NCBI GenBank assembly: GCA_020630795.1
Contig: JAHDIK010000002.1
Span: 260,054 to 324,053, forward strand
Direction of reading: 5' to 3'
DNA from: Colwellia sp.
Lineage (GTDB): Bacteria > Pseudomonadota > Gammaproteobacteria > Enterobacterales > Alteromonadaceae
DNA: 64,000 nucleotides
Each line of letters begins with the position of its first letter. Positions within the stretch are counted from its first letter, which is position 1. This document shows, piece after piece, positions 54,659 through 64,000 of the stretch. The notes under the pieces were generated by a model. It did not search any database. It was not told the DNA's origin and worked only from the letters and a program-made list of their open reading frames with translations. A program made the position numbers and the translations under genes.

Positions 54659-57082
54659 TTATGCTTGGTTAGCACTCAATTGTTCTGAGGCAAAATCATC
54701 AACATCAATCGCTGCTTTTCTTCCTTTCTCTGCTTTACATAGCAAGTCAGCTTCGTCTTGTGTAATAACGTCCGCTGCAAGTGCTTCTTCTGCCACTAGA
54801 TCTAAGCGGTAGAATGGTAAGCGTTTACCTAGCGCTTTACATGCTTTAGTAAAAACAGGTTCACACGCTAAAATATCTTCCAACGTTTCTTCAAGTTTAC
54901 CCATTGGGTTTGAATCTTCACGCTTTAAGAATTGACCTTCGCCTAAACGTGTACGTGTTTCACTAGGTGTTTGAAGAATGTCTGATACTTTTTGATCTGT
55001 AATATCAGAAGGTTTGTTCAACCACATGCCTAATGGGAAGATAGTCGCTCGTAAGAAAATACCAACAGCTCTGTTAGGGAAGTTGCTGATTAGATCGTCA
55101 ATAGCTTCTTGAGTTTTGTATAAGCTATCTTCGATAGCCCATTGTACTAATGGGAAATCTTCTTCTTTACGGCCTTCATCGTTATATCTTTTTAACGTCG
55201 CTGTACATAGGTATAAGTAACTTAAAATATCACCTAAACGTGCAGATACACGCTCTCTACGTTTTAAATCACCGCCCATTGTGCCCATTGAAATGTCAGA
55301 TAACATAGCTAAGTTAGCACTAAAACGATTCATTAGTTGATAGTAACGAGATGTTTCATCGTTAAACGGCGTATCTTGGAATCGTGAACCAGTAAATGAG
55401 TACCAAACACTTCGCGTAATGTTACTGATAGCAAATCCAATATGACCAAATAAAGCATGATCAAAATCGTTTAATGCTTCGGTTGGGTTTTCATTACGAG
55501 TTGCTTCAATTTCAGCTAATACGTAAGGGTGACAACGAATAGAACCTTGACCATAGATGATCATGCTACGCGTAAGTATGTTTGCGCCTTCAACCGTTAT
55601 CGCAACAGGAGCACCTTGATACCCTCTTGCTAAGTAGTTGCTAGGTCCCATACAAATACCTTTACCGCCATGAATATCCATAGCGTCGCCGATACATTGT
55701 CTCATTTTCTCTGTTAAGTGATACTTTGCGATTGCAGAGATTACTGATGGTTTTTCACCTAGGTCGATAGCACCAGTAGACATTGTTGTAACAGCATCCA
55801 TTAAGTATGCATTACCACCAATACGCGCTAACGGCTCTTGTACACCTTCCATTTTACCAATTGGAATCTTAAATTGACGACGAATTCGAGAGTATGCGCC
55901 AGTTGCTAATGCAATTGATTTTACGCCACCTGTACTATTTGAAGGCAACGTAATTGCACGACCTACAGATAAACACTCAACTAGCATTCTCCAACCTTGG
56001 CCGGCCATTTCAGCGCCACCAATAATAAAGTCTAATGGAACGAAAACTTCAGTACCTTGAGTTGGACCATTGTGGAATGGAACGTTTAATGGGAAGTGAC
56101 GACGACCTGTAATTACACCTTCAATGTCAGTAGGAATTAACGCACATGTAATACCTAAGTCTTCTTCCTCACCTAATAGGTGATCTGGATCTTGTAATTT
56201 AAATGCTAAACCAAGTACTGTTGCTACTGGCGCTAGCGTAATGTAACGCTTGTCCCATGTTAGCTTCATACCTAAAACTTCTTCACCTTCAAATTCACCT
56301 TTACAAACAATACCAAAGTCAGGAATTGCACCAGCATCTGAACCGGCTTCTGGACTTGTTAATGCGAAACAAGGAATTTCTTCACCAGTAACTAAGCGAG
56401 GAAGGTAATGGTCTTTTTGTTCTTTTGTACCGTAATGTTGTAGTAATTCACCTGGCCCTAAAGAGTTAGGAACACCAACAGTACTTGAAAGAACAGCACT
56501 TACAGAAGATAGTTTTTGTAATACACGAGATTGTGCGTAGGCGCTAAATTCTAAGCCGCCGTATTCTTTTTTGATGATCATCGCAAAGAATTTGTTGTCT
56601 TTCATGTAGTCCCAAACCTTAGGCTCAAGATCTGCAAGTACGTGTGTAGTAACCCAGTCGTCACACATGCTACATAACTCTTCAACAGGACCGTCTAAAA
56701 ACGCTTGTTCTTCAGCACTTAAACGTGGTTGAGGGTAGTTGTGTAATTTTTTCCAGTCAGGGTTGCCACGGAAAAGATCGGCTTCAAACCATGTTGTACC
56801 TGCGTCTAGAGCTTCTTGCTCAGTAGTTGACATTTCAGGCATGATTTTTTTGAAAACAGCTAAAATAGGCGCGCTAATGTAATTTTTTCTAATTTTTTCT
56901 ACGTTAAGTGGTAACATTACAATAATGAATAGAAACCATCCGAAAAAAGATACTACATCTAAGACACTGCCTATTGTCATTAGAAAAGCAAATGCTACAG
57001 TAAATATTTTGAGAGAGGCTCTGTTGTAAGCCATAAAGCCACAAAGGGATATAGCCATTAGAACCCAAGTGATTTGTTCCAT
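54659..57082 (-). CDS. fadE: acyl-CoA dehydrogenase FadE
   Basis: Membrane-associated acyl-CoA dehydrogenase of the FadE type; 807 residues (E. coli FadE 814). The N-terminus has hydrophobic stretches (about 1-60), which is a FadE trait. [21 protein letters not shown] leads into the N-terminal helical domain, cut here at [13 protein letters not shown]. The flavin region has [17 protein letters not shown] (about 238-254). [14 protein letters not shown] and [12 protein letters not shown] (Glu about 498) are in the catalytic domain. A long FadE-specific C-terminal part follows. A FadR-like operator lies 35-51 bases before the start. In E. coli fadE, gmhA and yafJ are neighbours; here yafJ is divergent from fadE. 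Confidence 0.95.
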   Translation of the reverse strand: MEQITWVLMAISLCGFMAYNRASLKIFTVAFAFLMTIGSVLDVVSFFGWFLFIIVMLPLNVEKIRKNYISAPILAVFKKIMPEMSTTEQEALDAGTTWFEADLFRGNPDWKKLHNYPQPRLSAEEQAFLDGPVEELCSMCDDWVTTHVLADLEPKVWDYMKDNKFFAMIIKKEYGGLEFSAYAQSRVLQKLSSVSAVLSSTVGVPNSLGPGELLQHYGTKEQKDHYLPRLVTGEEIPCFALTSPEAGSDAGAIPDFGIVCKGEFEGEEVLGMKLTWDKRYITLAPVATVLGLAFKLQDPDHLLGEEEDLGITCALIPTDIEGVITGRRHFPLNVPFHNGPTQGTEVFVPLDFIIGGAEMAGQGWRMLVECLSVGRAITLPSNSTGGVKSIALATGAYSRIRRQFKIPIGKMEGVQEPLARIGGNAYLMDAVTTMSTGAIDLGEKPSVISAIAKYHLTEKMRQCIGDAMDIHGGKGICMGPSNYLARGYQGAPVAITVEGANILTRSMIIYGQGSIRCHPYVLAEIEATRNENPTEALNDFDHALFGHIGFAISNITRSVWYSFTGSRFQDTPFNDETSRYYQLMNRFSANLAMLSDISMGTMGGDLKRRERVSARLGDILSYLYLCTATLKRYNDEGRKEEDFPLVQWAIEDSLYKTQEAIDDLISNFPNRAVGIFLRATIFPLGMWLNKPSDITDQKVSDILQTPSETRTRLGEGQFLKREDSNPMGKLEETLEDILACEPVFTKACKALGKRLPFYRLDLVAEEALAADVITQDEADLLCKAEKGRKAAIDVDDFASEQLSANQA

Positions 57083-57116
57083 AAATTTTCCTTAAATTTA
57101 ATTGAATTAATACTTT

Positions 57117-57133
57117 AACAGGTCAGACCTCTA
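57117..57133. promoter_or_regulatory. FadR-like operator upstream of fadE
   Basis: AACAGGTCAGACCTCTA matches the E. coli fadL FadR site as I recall it (AGCTGGTCCGACCTATA) in 13 of 17 bases, with inner palindrome AGGTCAGACCT. It lies 35-51 bases upstream of the fadE start. Confidence 0.65.
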
Positions 57134-57242
57134 AGTTTAAACTGAATTCTAGTCAATGCAAAGTGTTGTGTTAATACTTTTTATAATAATAGCTTATTTT
57201 TTATCACATAGTACGCCGTGTTGTGTATTTTAGGAGTTTTAA

Positions 57243-58019
57243 ATGTGTGAGTTGTTAGCGATGTCAGCTAATGTGCCTACGGATATTTGTTTTAGTTTTA
57301 GTGGTTTAATGCAAAGAGGCGGTAACACAGGTCCCCACAAAGATGGCTGGGGAATCACCTTTTATGAAGGTAAAGGGTGCAGAAGTTTTAAAGATCCATT
57401 GCCTAGTGCTGAATCGGCTATTGCCAAACTTGTTAAAGAATATCCAATAAAAAGTGAGTCTGTTGTTTGTCATATCAGGCAGGCAAATTCAGGTGGTATT
57501 TCACTAGAAAATACGCACCCTTATACGCGCCAAATATGGGGAAGACATTGGACATATGCTCATAATGGTCAGCTAAAAGATGCCCATCAGCAACTCACTG
57601 TAAAGTACCATATACCTGTTGGTGAAACTGATAGTGAACTGGCTTTTTGTTGGATAATGGATCAAATACATTTGAAATATAAAGGCAATGAACCTGATGA
57701 AATCGAGCTGTTTACATTTATAGCGTCATTATGTGATCAGCTTCATGAACTTGGTGTTTACAATGTGATTATTACGAACGGTGAGTGTTTATTCGCGTAT
57801 TGTTCTAATAATTTACATTGGATAACGCGAAAGGCGCCTTTTGGTAAAGCTCGATTGATTGATGAAGAGATAGAAGTAAACTTTAAGCAGGAAACAACTG
57901 ATAAAGATATTGTTACGATAATTGCCACACAGCCTTTAACTAATAATGAGCAATGGACTAAAATGTCTCCAAAACAGTGGCAGTTGTTTAAATTAGGTTG
58001 TGCTGTGGCGAGTAGCTAG
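57243..58019 (+). CDS. yafJ: class II glutamine amidotransferase YafJ
   Basis: A 258-residue N-terminal-nucleophile amidotransferase. After removal of the first Met, Cys2 (MCELLAMSAN) would be the catalytic residue. Family phrases are RGGNTGPHKDGWGI, VCHIRQANSGG, NTHPYTRQIWGR and FAHNGQL-like YAHNGQL. The 258-residue length matches E. coli YafJ (255). The physiological substrate is not known. The gene is divergent from fadE with a 160-base gap. Confidence 0.93.
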   Translation: MCELLAMSANVPTDICFSFSGLMQRGGNTGPHKDGWGITFYEGKGCRSFKDPLPSAESAIAKLVKEYPIKSESVVCHIRQANSGGISLENTHPYTRQIWGRHWTYAHNGQLKDAHQQLTVKYHIPVGETDSELAFCWIMDQIHLKYKGNEPDEIELFTFIASLCDQLHELGVYNVIITNGECLFAYCSNNLHWITRKAPFGKARLIDEEIEVNFKQETTDKDIVTIIATQPLTNNEQWTKMSPKQWQLFKLGCAVASS

Positions 58020-58074
58020 TGATTAACGGCAGATACAAGTTAGTATGTGTTACATACTAACTTGTGGTATTTGA

Positions 58075-58830
58075 TTATTTGTCAATTTTTACCGTGTTTA
58101 ATTGCGCTTCAAATTGTTCAACATCACCCTTGGTTTGATAAAGCTTTACCAGTAGGTAGTCAAGCTCTGGTGCGAACCAAGCGTAAGTTACACGTTTTTT
58201 TTCTACTACTTCACGTTTTAGTTTAATTGCTTTAACAAGTCCGTAAGGTAGCATAACCTCTTCTTCGCCATCATATTCATACACATAATTACTGATTTTC
58301 CCTGATGTTTTGATAACAGGGTAAACAAAGTGTTTTTGATCTGAGTTGTTGAGTAAATTTAGGCGATGTTGCAAATGGTAGCTTAATTTATCTTGAATAT
58401 TTTTAGGGAAATCTACTGATATAGTTTTGTCGTCTTTAACGTCGTGTGCGATATTTTTTGCTATATCAAACGTCCACTCCGATGACTTATCTCTTCCTGT
58501 ACCTGCTCTTGTAAATTCATAATGCGTCGGAGTTATTTCATTATCGTTAATACGAACAACAGACTCTTCCGTTCTAATATCACTAAAAATTAACCATTCA
58601 ATGTCGGTAGTGTAGCTGTATTTATATGTGTCGTTATTAATTTTTTGTAACTGACGAACGCCTTTACCCACAGGTTTAGACTTATGAATAATTGTGTATT
58701 CGGCAGTGAAAGGTTTTACCGATATGGTTGCATTATTGTTTTCGTTAGTAGGATGGGGTTGCGAGCTGTTAGCCAACGCATGAGCTGAAACAGAAAGAAG
58801 TAAGATACAATGATACAACGGCTTTAACAT
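58075..58830 (-). CDS. DUF3108 domain protein, exported
   Basis: A 251-residue protein with signal peptide (ILLLSVSAHALA). The body has the repeated beta strands of the DUF3108 family: FTAEYTIIHKSKPVGKGVRQL, split at FTAEYTIIHKSK, TYKYSYTTDIEWL, and VTYAWFAPELDYLLVKL. Family members are periplasmic or outer-membrane proteins of unknown role and often lie next to purN-purM in Alteromonadales and Vibrionales, as here. Confidence 0.85.
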   Translation of the reverse strand: MLKPLYHCILLLSVSAHALANSSQPHPTNENNNATISVKPFTAEYTIIHKSKPVGKGVRQLQKINNDTYKYSYTTDIEWLIFSDIRTEESVVRINDNEITPTHYEFTRAGTGRDKSSEWTFDIAKNIAHDVKDDKTISVDFPKNIQDKLSYHLQHRLNLLNNSDQKHFVYPVIKTSGKISNYVYEYDGEEEVMLPYGLVKAIKLKREVVEKKRVTYAWFAPELDYLLVKLYQTKGDVEQFEAQLNTVKIDK

Positions 58831-58904
58831 ATTTGTTCCTTTAAATGCAGTTTTACTTGTTATTGTTAGTGTCGTAAAACTGCTTTTATCACAATAAGAT
58901 ATAG

Positions 58905-59549
58905 TTATTCGTCGTTAGCATAACCTGATAAAGGAATGATTTCACCATCAAATAATGCTTTGTCGTTTTGCATAACTACACGTTTCAAGCAGCACCATTT
59001 AACCACAAGCGGATAAATGCGGTGTTCTTGTTCATGAACTCTGCTTGCTAAATCTTCAGCTGTGTCTCCATCAAAGATAGGAACCTTAGCTTGTAAAATA
59101 ACAGGGCCACCATCAAGCTCTTCAGTTACATAATGAACACTCACTCCGTGTTCTTTATCACCTGCATCAATTGCGCGTTGATGAGTATTTAGGCCTTGAT
59201 ACTTAGGCAACAAAGATGGATGAATGTTCAATAATTTTCCTTGAAAATATTGAACAAATTCAGGCGTTAAAATTCTCATAAAACCGGCTAACACAATAAT
59301 GTCAGCATTGTATTCATTGATAACACCAATTAATGACTGGTCGTAAGACTCTCTTGAATCAAAGTCTTTATGAGATAACACTGACGTTTTTATGTTTGCT
59401 TCTTCAGCGCGAGTTAAGCCATAAGCGGTGGGTATATTTGATACAACACCTACAACTTCACCAGGGTAGTCTTCCAATTTACAAGCATCAATAATGGCTT
59501 GTAAATTGGTACCGCTGCCAGAAATTAAAACAACAATTCGGCTACGCAT
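58905..59549 (-). CDS. purN: phosphoribosylglycinamide formyltransferase PurN
   Basis: Third step of purine synthesis: moves the formyl group from 10-formyl-THF to GAR. The 214 residues fit PurN (E. coli 212). Visible are VLISGSGTNLQAIID (about 6-20), the active-site stretch LLNIHPSLLPKYQG with Asn and His, and GVSVHYVTEELDGGPVI, where the Asp is catalytic. It lies six bases behind purM on the same strand, so the pair forms one operon. Confidence 0.97.
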   Translation of the reverse strand: MRSRIVVLISGSGTNLQAIIDACKLEDYPGEVVGVVSNIPTAYGLTRAEEANIKTSVLSHKDFDSRESYDQSLIGVINEYNADIIVLAGFMRILTPEFVQYFQGKLLNIHPSLLPKYQGLNTHQRAIDAGDKEHGVSVHYVTEELDGGPVILQAKVPIFDGDTAEDLASRVHEQEHRIYPLVVKWCCLKRVVMQNDKALFDGEIIPLSGYANDE

Positions 59550-59555
59550 AACAGG

Positions 59556-60602
59556 TTAACCTTTGTTGATAATTACTTGTTCTTGGCCGTCAGCTAAATC
59601 TGTAATTTCACCAATGTGCCAAGCTTTTTCACCGTGTTGCGTTAATATATCAATACTTTGCGAAAGTTGCTCTGCTGGTACGGCGATAATCATACCTACA
59701 CCACAGTTAAATGTGCGATACATTTCGTGTGTAGTGATGTTGCCGTTTTCTTGTAACCAGTTAAAAATTTCAGGCCATTCCCACGAACTTTCATTAATTA
59801 CTGCTTGAGCGTTTTCAGGTAGTACACGAGGAATGTTTTCCCAGAAACCACCGCCAGTAATATGCGATAGTGCATGAACGTTTACTTCTTTTAATAACGC
59901 TAATACTGATTTAACGTAAATTTTTGTAGGTTCAATTAAATGATCGCCTATTGATTTACCGTTAAGCAATTCGTTGGTATCTGTGTTATTAACTTCTAAT
60001 ACTTTACGGATTAAAGAATATCCGTTTGAGTGAGCGCCTGATGAACCTAGTGCAATAAGTTGGTCGCCAGAAGCAACTGAACTTCCGTCAAGTAAACGAG
60101 ATTTTTCTGCAATACCTACACAAAAGCCAGCAATATCGTAATCACCAGCATGGTACATGCCTGGCATTTCAGCTGTTTCTCCACCTACTAGTGCACAACC
60201 AGATAAAACACAACCATCAGCAATGCCTGAAACTACGGCAGAGGCAACATCAACGTCTAATTTGTCTGTAGCGTAGTAGTCTAAGAAAAATAATGGCTCA
60301 GCACCTTGAACAATAAGGTCGTTTACACACATTGCTACTAGATCAACACCCACTGTGTCGTGCTTTTTAAGGTCAATAGCTAAGCGTAGTTTAGTACCAA
60401 CACCGTCTGTTCCTGCAACCATTACAGGTTCTTTATAACCTGTAGGAATTTGACATACAGAGCCAAATCCACCTAAACCACCCATAACTTCTGGACGAGT
60501 TGTACGTTTAACGGCACCTTTAATATTTTCAACAAGAGCGTTACCTGCATCAATATCAACGCCAGCATCTTTATAGCTTAGGGATTGTTTTTGTTCACTC
60601 AC
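59556..60602 (-). CDS. purM: phosphoribosylformylglycinamidine cyclo-ligase PurM
   Basis: Fifth step of purine synthesis: ATP-dependent ring closure to AIR. The 348 residues match the family (E. coli 345). Characteristic phrases are [16 protein letters not shown] at the N-terminus, [16 protein letters not shown] (about 63-78), and the ATP/substrate-site stretches [27 protein letters not shown], and [15 protein letters not shown]. It is the first gene of the purM-purN operon, with a purine-type promoter not clearly visible. It is divergent from the DUF2066 gene. Confidence 0.97.
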   Translation of the reverse strand: MSEQKQSLSYKDAGVDIDAGNALVENIKGAVKRTTRPEVMGGLGGFGSVCQIPTGYKEPVMVAGTDGVGTKLRLAIDLKKHDTVGVDLVAMCVNDLIVQGAEPLFFLDYYATDKLDVDVASAVVSGIADGCVLSGCALVGGETAEMPGMYHAGDYDIAGFCVGIAEKSRLLDGSSVASGDQLIALGSSGAHSNGYSLIRKVLEVNNTDTNELLNGKSIGDHLIEPTKIYVKSVLALLKEVNVHALSHITGGGFWENIPRVLPENAQAVINESSWEWPEIFNWLQENGNITTHEMYRTFNCGVGMIIAVPAEQLSQSIDILTQHGEKAWHIGEITDLADGQEQVIINKG

Positions 60603-60757
60603 AGTGGAGACCTCAATAAATTACTAGTAGTAGATGTAAAGGCGCATATTCTACCAGTGCGAAAGCGTGCTGAAAATCTTTAAAAGAAATTATTTTAATA
60701 TGAGACTAAATTAATTAGAAATATGTTAATATTTTGGCAATTACTCTTAGATTTTTA

Positions 60758-61927
60758 ATGAATATGTTTAGATATTGGATTGTTTTTGCTGTTCTTTTTA
60801 GTTCTTTACCATCTTTTGCCACAGAAGTTACCGATTTGTATCGTGCGAAAGCCGATTTAGTGTCGCAAAGCACAGATGATAAAAATATGGCTATTAGAGC
60901 GGCTATGGAGAAGGTTTTAGTAAAAGTTGCTGGTAATCGCGAGTTACTTTCAAATCCGTTAATTCAAAAAGAATTAGATCGTCACGCGCGTTATATGACT
61001 CAATTTAACTTTACGCGAGACAATGGTGTTAACAAATTAGTTGCCGCGTTTGATGAAAACAGAATTAAGCAATTGTTTTTAGAGCACAACGTACCTTTAT
61101 GGGGAAGTTTAAGACCACTAGTTTTATTTTGGGTTGTAAAAGATGATGGCCTTTCTCGCACTATCGTATCTGAAAGCGAGGAGTCGATTTTACAAACCGC
61201 GTTAAAGTCTGCTTCTTCTGAAAGTGGTTTGCCTATTGTACTTCCATTAATGGATTTAACCGACGCGCAGAATGTTCAAACCTCAGATTTATGGGGGCGA
61301 TTTGTAGAGCCTGTTGCAAATGCTTCACAAAGATATTCTCCTGAAAGTATTGCGATTGTTAGAGTATCTCAGTTGAACCGTTCCAGCGCACAGCCGTTAA
61401 CGTCTGTCGATTGGTATATGGTTGATGTAAAAACACAACAAGTACAATCGGGCAGACAATTTAAAGGTGAAAATGAATCTGAGCTATTAACTCAAGTTGT
61501 TTCAAATATTACCGCTACTATGGCTGAAAAATACGCATTATCTACAACTTCAAATAATGAACTTATGCTTGATGTTACAGGTATTACTTCGTTGTTAGAG
61601 TTTGTAGAACTCACACGATTTTTTGATAAGTTATCTGCGATTACTCAAGTGAAGCTTGTACAAGTAAACGGTAACACAAGAAGGTTTGTGCTGTCATACA
61701 TGGGAACACAAGAAGCGCTGTTTACAACGTTAAGCTTAAATAAAAACTTAACGTTGCAAGGCGTTTTACAAGAAAATTTAGAAGCAGGCTCGGATGAAGG
61801 CTTAAATGAAGGTGCAGAACATAAAGCGATTTCTACTCCGACGCTAGATACGTTGGCGACAGATTTTGAGGATGAAGTAATTATTCCAACCTTTGTTTGG
61901 GGTGTTGATTTTAGAGGTACTGAGTGA
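60758..61927 (+). CDS. DUF2066 domain protein, exported
   Basis: About 389 residues. The signal peptide is YWIVFAVLFSSLPSFA. The DUF2066 region contains AMEKVLVKVAGNRELLSNP and RPLVLFWVVKDDG. Family members lie beside hda in many Gammaproteobacteria and have no known function. The frame is open from 60734 (TTG), but the ATG at 60758 gives the normal signal peptide; the ATG at 60764 is also possible. Its stop overlaps the GTG start of hda by four bases, so the two are cotranslated. Confidence 0.85.
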   Translation: MNMFRYWIVFAVLFSSLPSFATEVTDLYRAKADLVSQSTDDKNMAIRAAMEKVLVKVAGNRELLSNPLIQKELDRHARYMTQFNFTRDNGVNKLVAAFDENRIKQLFLEHNVPLWGSLRPLVLFWVVKDDGLSRTIVSESEESILQTALKSASSESGLPIVLPLMDLTDAQNVQTSDLWGRFVEPVANASQRYSPESIAIVRVSQLNRSSAQPLTSVDWYMVDVKTQQVQSGRQFKGENESELLTQVVSNITATMAEKYALSTTSNNELMLDVTGITSLLEFVELTRFFDKLSAITQVKLVQVNGNTRRFVLSYMGTQEALFTTLSLNKNLTLQGVLQENLEAGSDEGLNEGAEHKAISTPTLDTLATDFEDEVIIPTFVWGVDFRGTE

Positions 61928-62646
61928 AACAAAACACTCAATTAAGTTTATCGGTTCAGCTGCCTGACGATGAAACGTTCCAAAGTTTTTTAAGCCAAGA
62001 AAATCACGCTGTTGTGATTCGATTGCAGCAGTTTATCGATCTTGTTGCAAAAAGAGAGTCTGAGCCATCAGCATTATATTTGTTTGGTAAACAAGGTGTT
62101 GGAAAGTCCCATTTGCTGCACGCGTGTTGCTCATATGCTGATTCGTTAGGGTTGTCGTCATTATGCTTGTCATTTGCTGAATTAGAACAATTTTCGGTAG
62201 AGATGCTTGATGGTTTAGAAAGTATTGATGTGATCTGTTTAGACGATATACACCTCATCGCGGGCAATAGCATCTTTGAAAGTGCCGTGTTTGATTTATT
62301 TAATCGCATTACTGAACAAGGCAAGTATTTAGTTATATCTGGCGATCAAAATGTAAGTAATTTAACGATTGAATTACCTGATCTTAAGTCAAGGCTATCG
62401 TGGGGGCTTACAGAGAAAGTGTTACCACTTAACGACGATGGTAAAATTTCAGCACTGCAATTTAGAGCACAGCAACGAGGGTTATTTCTATCTTATGACG
62501 TCGCTAAGTTTTTATTAACGCGATTATCACGTGAAATGAGCTACCTAATTAATGCGTTAGATGAACTCGATAAAGCATCAATTAGAGAGCAACGTAAAAT
62601 TACTATCCCGTTCATCAAAGAAATTTTTCAAAATCTGTCGGTATAA
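61924..62646 (+). CDS. hda: DnaA regulatory inactivator Hda
   Basis: AAA+ protein that, with the DNA-loaded sliding clamp, turns off DnaA after initiation by helping it hydrolyse ATP. 240 residues. The clamp-binding motif near the N-terminus is QLSLSVQLPDD. The Walker A is FGKQGVGKSHLL (about 54-65). Walker B is CLDDIHLIAG (about 101-110), and the sensor region has SRLSWGLTEKVLPL. The helical end contains LLTRLSREMSYLINALDELD. The start is GTG, within the DUF2066 stop. Confidence 0.95.
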   Translation: MKQNTQLSLSVQLPDDETFQSFLSQENHAVVIRLQQFIDLVAKRESEPSALYLFGKQGVGKSHLLHACCSYADSLGLSSLCLSFAELEQFSVEMLDGLESIDVICLDDIHLIAGNSIFESAVFDLFNRITEQGKYLVISGDQNVSNLTIELPDLKSRLSWGLTEKVLPLNDDGKISALQFRAQQRGLFLSYDVAKFLLTRLSREMSYLINALDELDKASIREQRKITIPFIKEIFQNLSV

Positions 62647-62664
62647 TCTCAAAAGTTTATATTG

Positions 62665-62694
62665 AAAAAGCCCTAAATAATTAGGGCTTTTTTG
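62665..62694 (+). terminator. Rho-independent terminator after hda
   Basis: AAAAGCCCTAA pairs with TTAGGGCTTTT around ATAA, followed by T. It lies about 20 bases after the hda stop. Confidence 0.92.
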
Positions 62695-62715
62695 TATTGC
62701 TTATTAGAGTGGTTA

Positions 62716-64000
62716 TTATTGCTTCGGAATAGGGCGCTCTATAAAGTGATGTGTAAACTCTTTAATAGGGCGTTTAGTTGCGTCTTTCTTGGTTAAAGCT
62801 GATACCTGTTGCCTTGCTAACGATTTAGGGGCTGAACTTGGGCTTATATCTAAATTATCAATCCAAGATGTATTAGGTGTCATTGCAATAGGGCTAGGAA
62901 GGTTTGCAAGAATCTCATTAAATTCTGTAAATTCAGGCAATACTCTAGGAATGACAAATTCAACTCTTGGTTTAATAGAGCTTTCAGAAATTCGGCCTCG
63001 TTGTCCCCAATTTACAATGTAATCTTCGAGACTAACATTGTTTCCTGTTGGTTGATTAGTAATAGCAACATCTCGATCAATACCATAACGCGCTTTCATC
63101 ATAAAGCCATCAAACAACATCGCGTAGTCTTCTCTAGTGCTTGAGTAGTTGTAAAATTGAGGAGCGGTTTCGCTTGAAAAAAACTGGGTAATATCTTCTG
63201 GTAAATAAGATTTTTGAGTATCTGTTGCTTCTTTACCATCAAATCTTACTTCAGCTAACGCTTTCATTTCTACGCCGTTTAATGGGTAAGATACTTGGAG
63301 TAAATCTGATTGGATCGGCTCAGGAATAGTTGCGTAAATCTTTTGATTTCTATTTAAGCTAAACCAGCTAGATTTAGGGAAGAAGTCATTAGCATGAGCT
63401 AGCTCGTGATACATTAATGAAACCAAACGATATAAACCATCTTCAGGTGTTCTTGAAATTCGCGTGTCTTCGGTAATGTAAGTACTTAAATAATCGTTGT
63501 CGCGTACATAGCGCCACGGCATTGAAAACTGAAGTTCTTTACCAAAATCAGCGCGGTAATCAGGTGCTTCGTTAAGTGTATCTCGCTCATCAGGGGTTAA
63601 CCAAAAGTTGTCGGCGTCTAAATAAATGGCACCCGTTGCTGCCCAATAGAATGATGGTCTTATGTCGTAAGAAATAACAATGGCAGTGGTAGCTCGTAGC
63701 ATATTTTTAAAATCGCCATGTACATCGTAGTTTTCAATAAAGTCTTTGAACCTGTCGCCCATCCAGTGATGAGAAACAACTACACGGTCCATTATATCTT
63801 CTACTGATGGTGTTTGCGTGTCGTGAGCAATTAATGGAAGCTCATTCAGTCTACATATTCCATCGCCACTCGTTCTAAGCTTGTTGCTGTATACGCAATC
63901 AGCCAGCTTATCTTTATAAGGAGAGTTATTATTGTATGCAAATACGTCGGCTAAACGATTTCCAAATAAGTCGTTTTCAGCGATATCGTCTTTATTTTCT
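62716..64000 (-). CDS. HExxH-containing hypothetical protein, partial (runs off the window)
   Basis: The reading frame has no stop from 62716 to the window end, so the gene starts beyond 64000. At least 428 residues are visible. Met at 63790-63792 is internal, since the same frame continues upstream with coding-like sequence (for example LIAHDTQTPSVEDIMDR). A zinc-protease-type motif YHELAHANDFFP lies at about 63388-63420. Nearby are ISRTPEDGLYRLVSLMYH and DADNFWLTPDERDTL. No known family is recognised. It may be a metallopeptidase, but only the motif supports this. The C-terminus is basic (KEFTHHFIERPIPKQ). It converges on hda. Confidence 0.7.
   Translation of the reverse strand, partial: ENKDDIAENDLFGNRLADVFAYNNNSPYKDKLADCVYSNKLRTSGDGICRLNELPLIAHDTQTPSVEDIMDRVVVSHHWMGDRFKDFIENYDVHGDFKNMLRATTAIVISYDIRPSFYWAATGAIYLDADNFWLTPDERDTLNEAPDYRADFGKELQFSMPWRYVRDNDYLSTYITEDTRISRTPEDGLYRLVSLMYHELAHANDFFPKSSWFSLNRNQKIYATIPEPIQSDLLQVSYPLNGVEMKALAEVRFDGKEATDTQKSYLPEDITQFFSSETAPQFYNYSSTREDYAMLFDGFMMKARYGIDRDVAITNQPTGNNVSLEDYIVNWGQRGRISESSIKPRVEFVIPRVLPEFTEFNEILANLPSPIAMTPNTSWIDNLDISPSSAPKSLARQQVSALTKKDATKRPIKEFTHHFIERPIPKQ

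Overview
The window is 64 kb of AT-rich chromosomal DNA from a Gram-negative gammaproteobacterium. It most likely comes from a marine member of the Alteromonadales (Colwelliaceae/Thalassotalea/Psychrosphaera-like); that placement is inferred from gene content, not tested. Pointers are two PL7 alginate lyases beside a large TonB-dependent receptor, a TIGR03503 protein, a rhombosortase, a PEP-CTERM protein and many outer-membrane lipoproteins. Several gene neighbourhoods match those of Escherichia coli: tRNA next to gltX, dnaQ followed by tRNA-Asp and then fadE/yafJ, and purM-purN close to hda. I see no insertion sequence, prophage, integrase, CRISPR array or rRNA.

Layout. 1-6.4 kb is housekeeping: a cut-off tRNA, gltX, a periplasmic solute-binding protein, a DEAD-box helicase, a GFA-family protein, rlmJ and an MscS channel. 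6.6-16.6 kb is an alginate-use locus. Two divergent PL7 lyases, one a lipoprotein with a CBM32/F5-8C-like domain and one secreted, are followed by a 1007-residue TonB-dependent receptor and a 1207-residue lipoprotein. The lipoprotein contains a 606-bp direct duplication with 388 identical bases. 17-31 kb is mixed: YbiT, a DinB-like protein, an OlsF-like ornithine-lipid synthase, YgiQ, an S9 peptidase, an LRR-kinase, rhombosortase, a DTW protein and gamma-glutamyltransferase. 31-33.7 kb has a PEP-CTERM protein, a small lipoprotein and cysK.

33.9-45.4 kb is the most unusual part: six tightly packed minus-strand genes that appear to form one operon. In order of transcription they encode a TPR plus outer-membrane barrel protein, a FecR-domain protein, a giant lipoprotein with 11 cadherin/Ig-like repeats, an MBL-fold hydrolase, a CHASE2 adenylate/guanylate cyclase and a GAF/HD-GYP phosphohydrolase. 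A promoter with a perfect 21-bp palindrome over its -35 box lies at one end and a stem-loop terminator at the other. The set looks like an envelope module joined to a cyclic-nucleotide module; this is inference from gene content.

45.7-64 kb: a DUF5916 (CBM9-like) protein, DUF599, DUF2919, dnaQ, TIGR03503 and a perfect four-copy tandem tRNA-Asp array behind a strong sigma70-type promoter. These are followed by two convergent acyl-CoA dehydrogenases, each preceded by a FadR-like operator, then yafJ, DUF3108, purN-purM, DUF2066-hda and a truncated HExxH protein that runs off the window.
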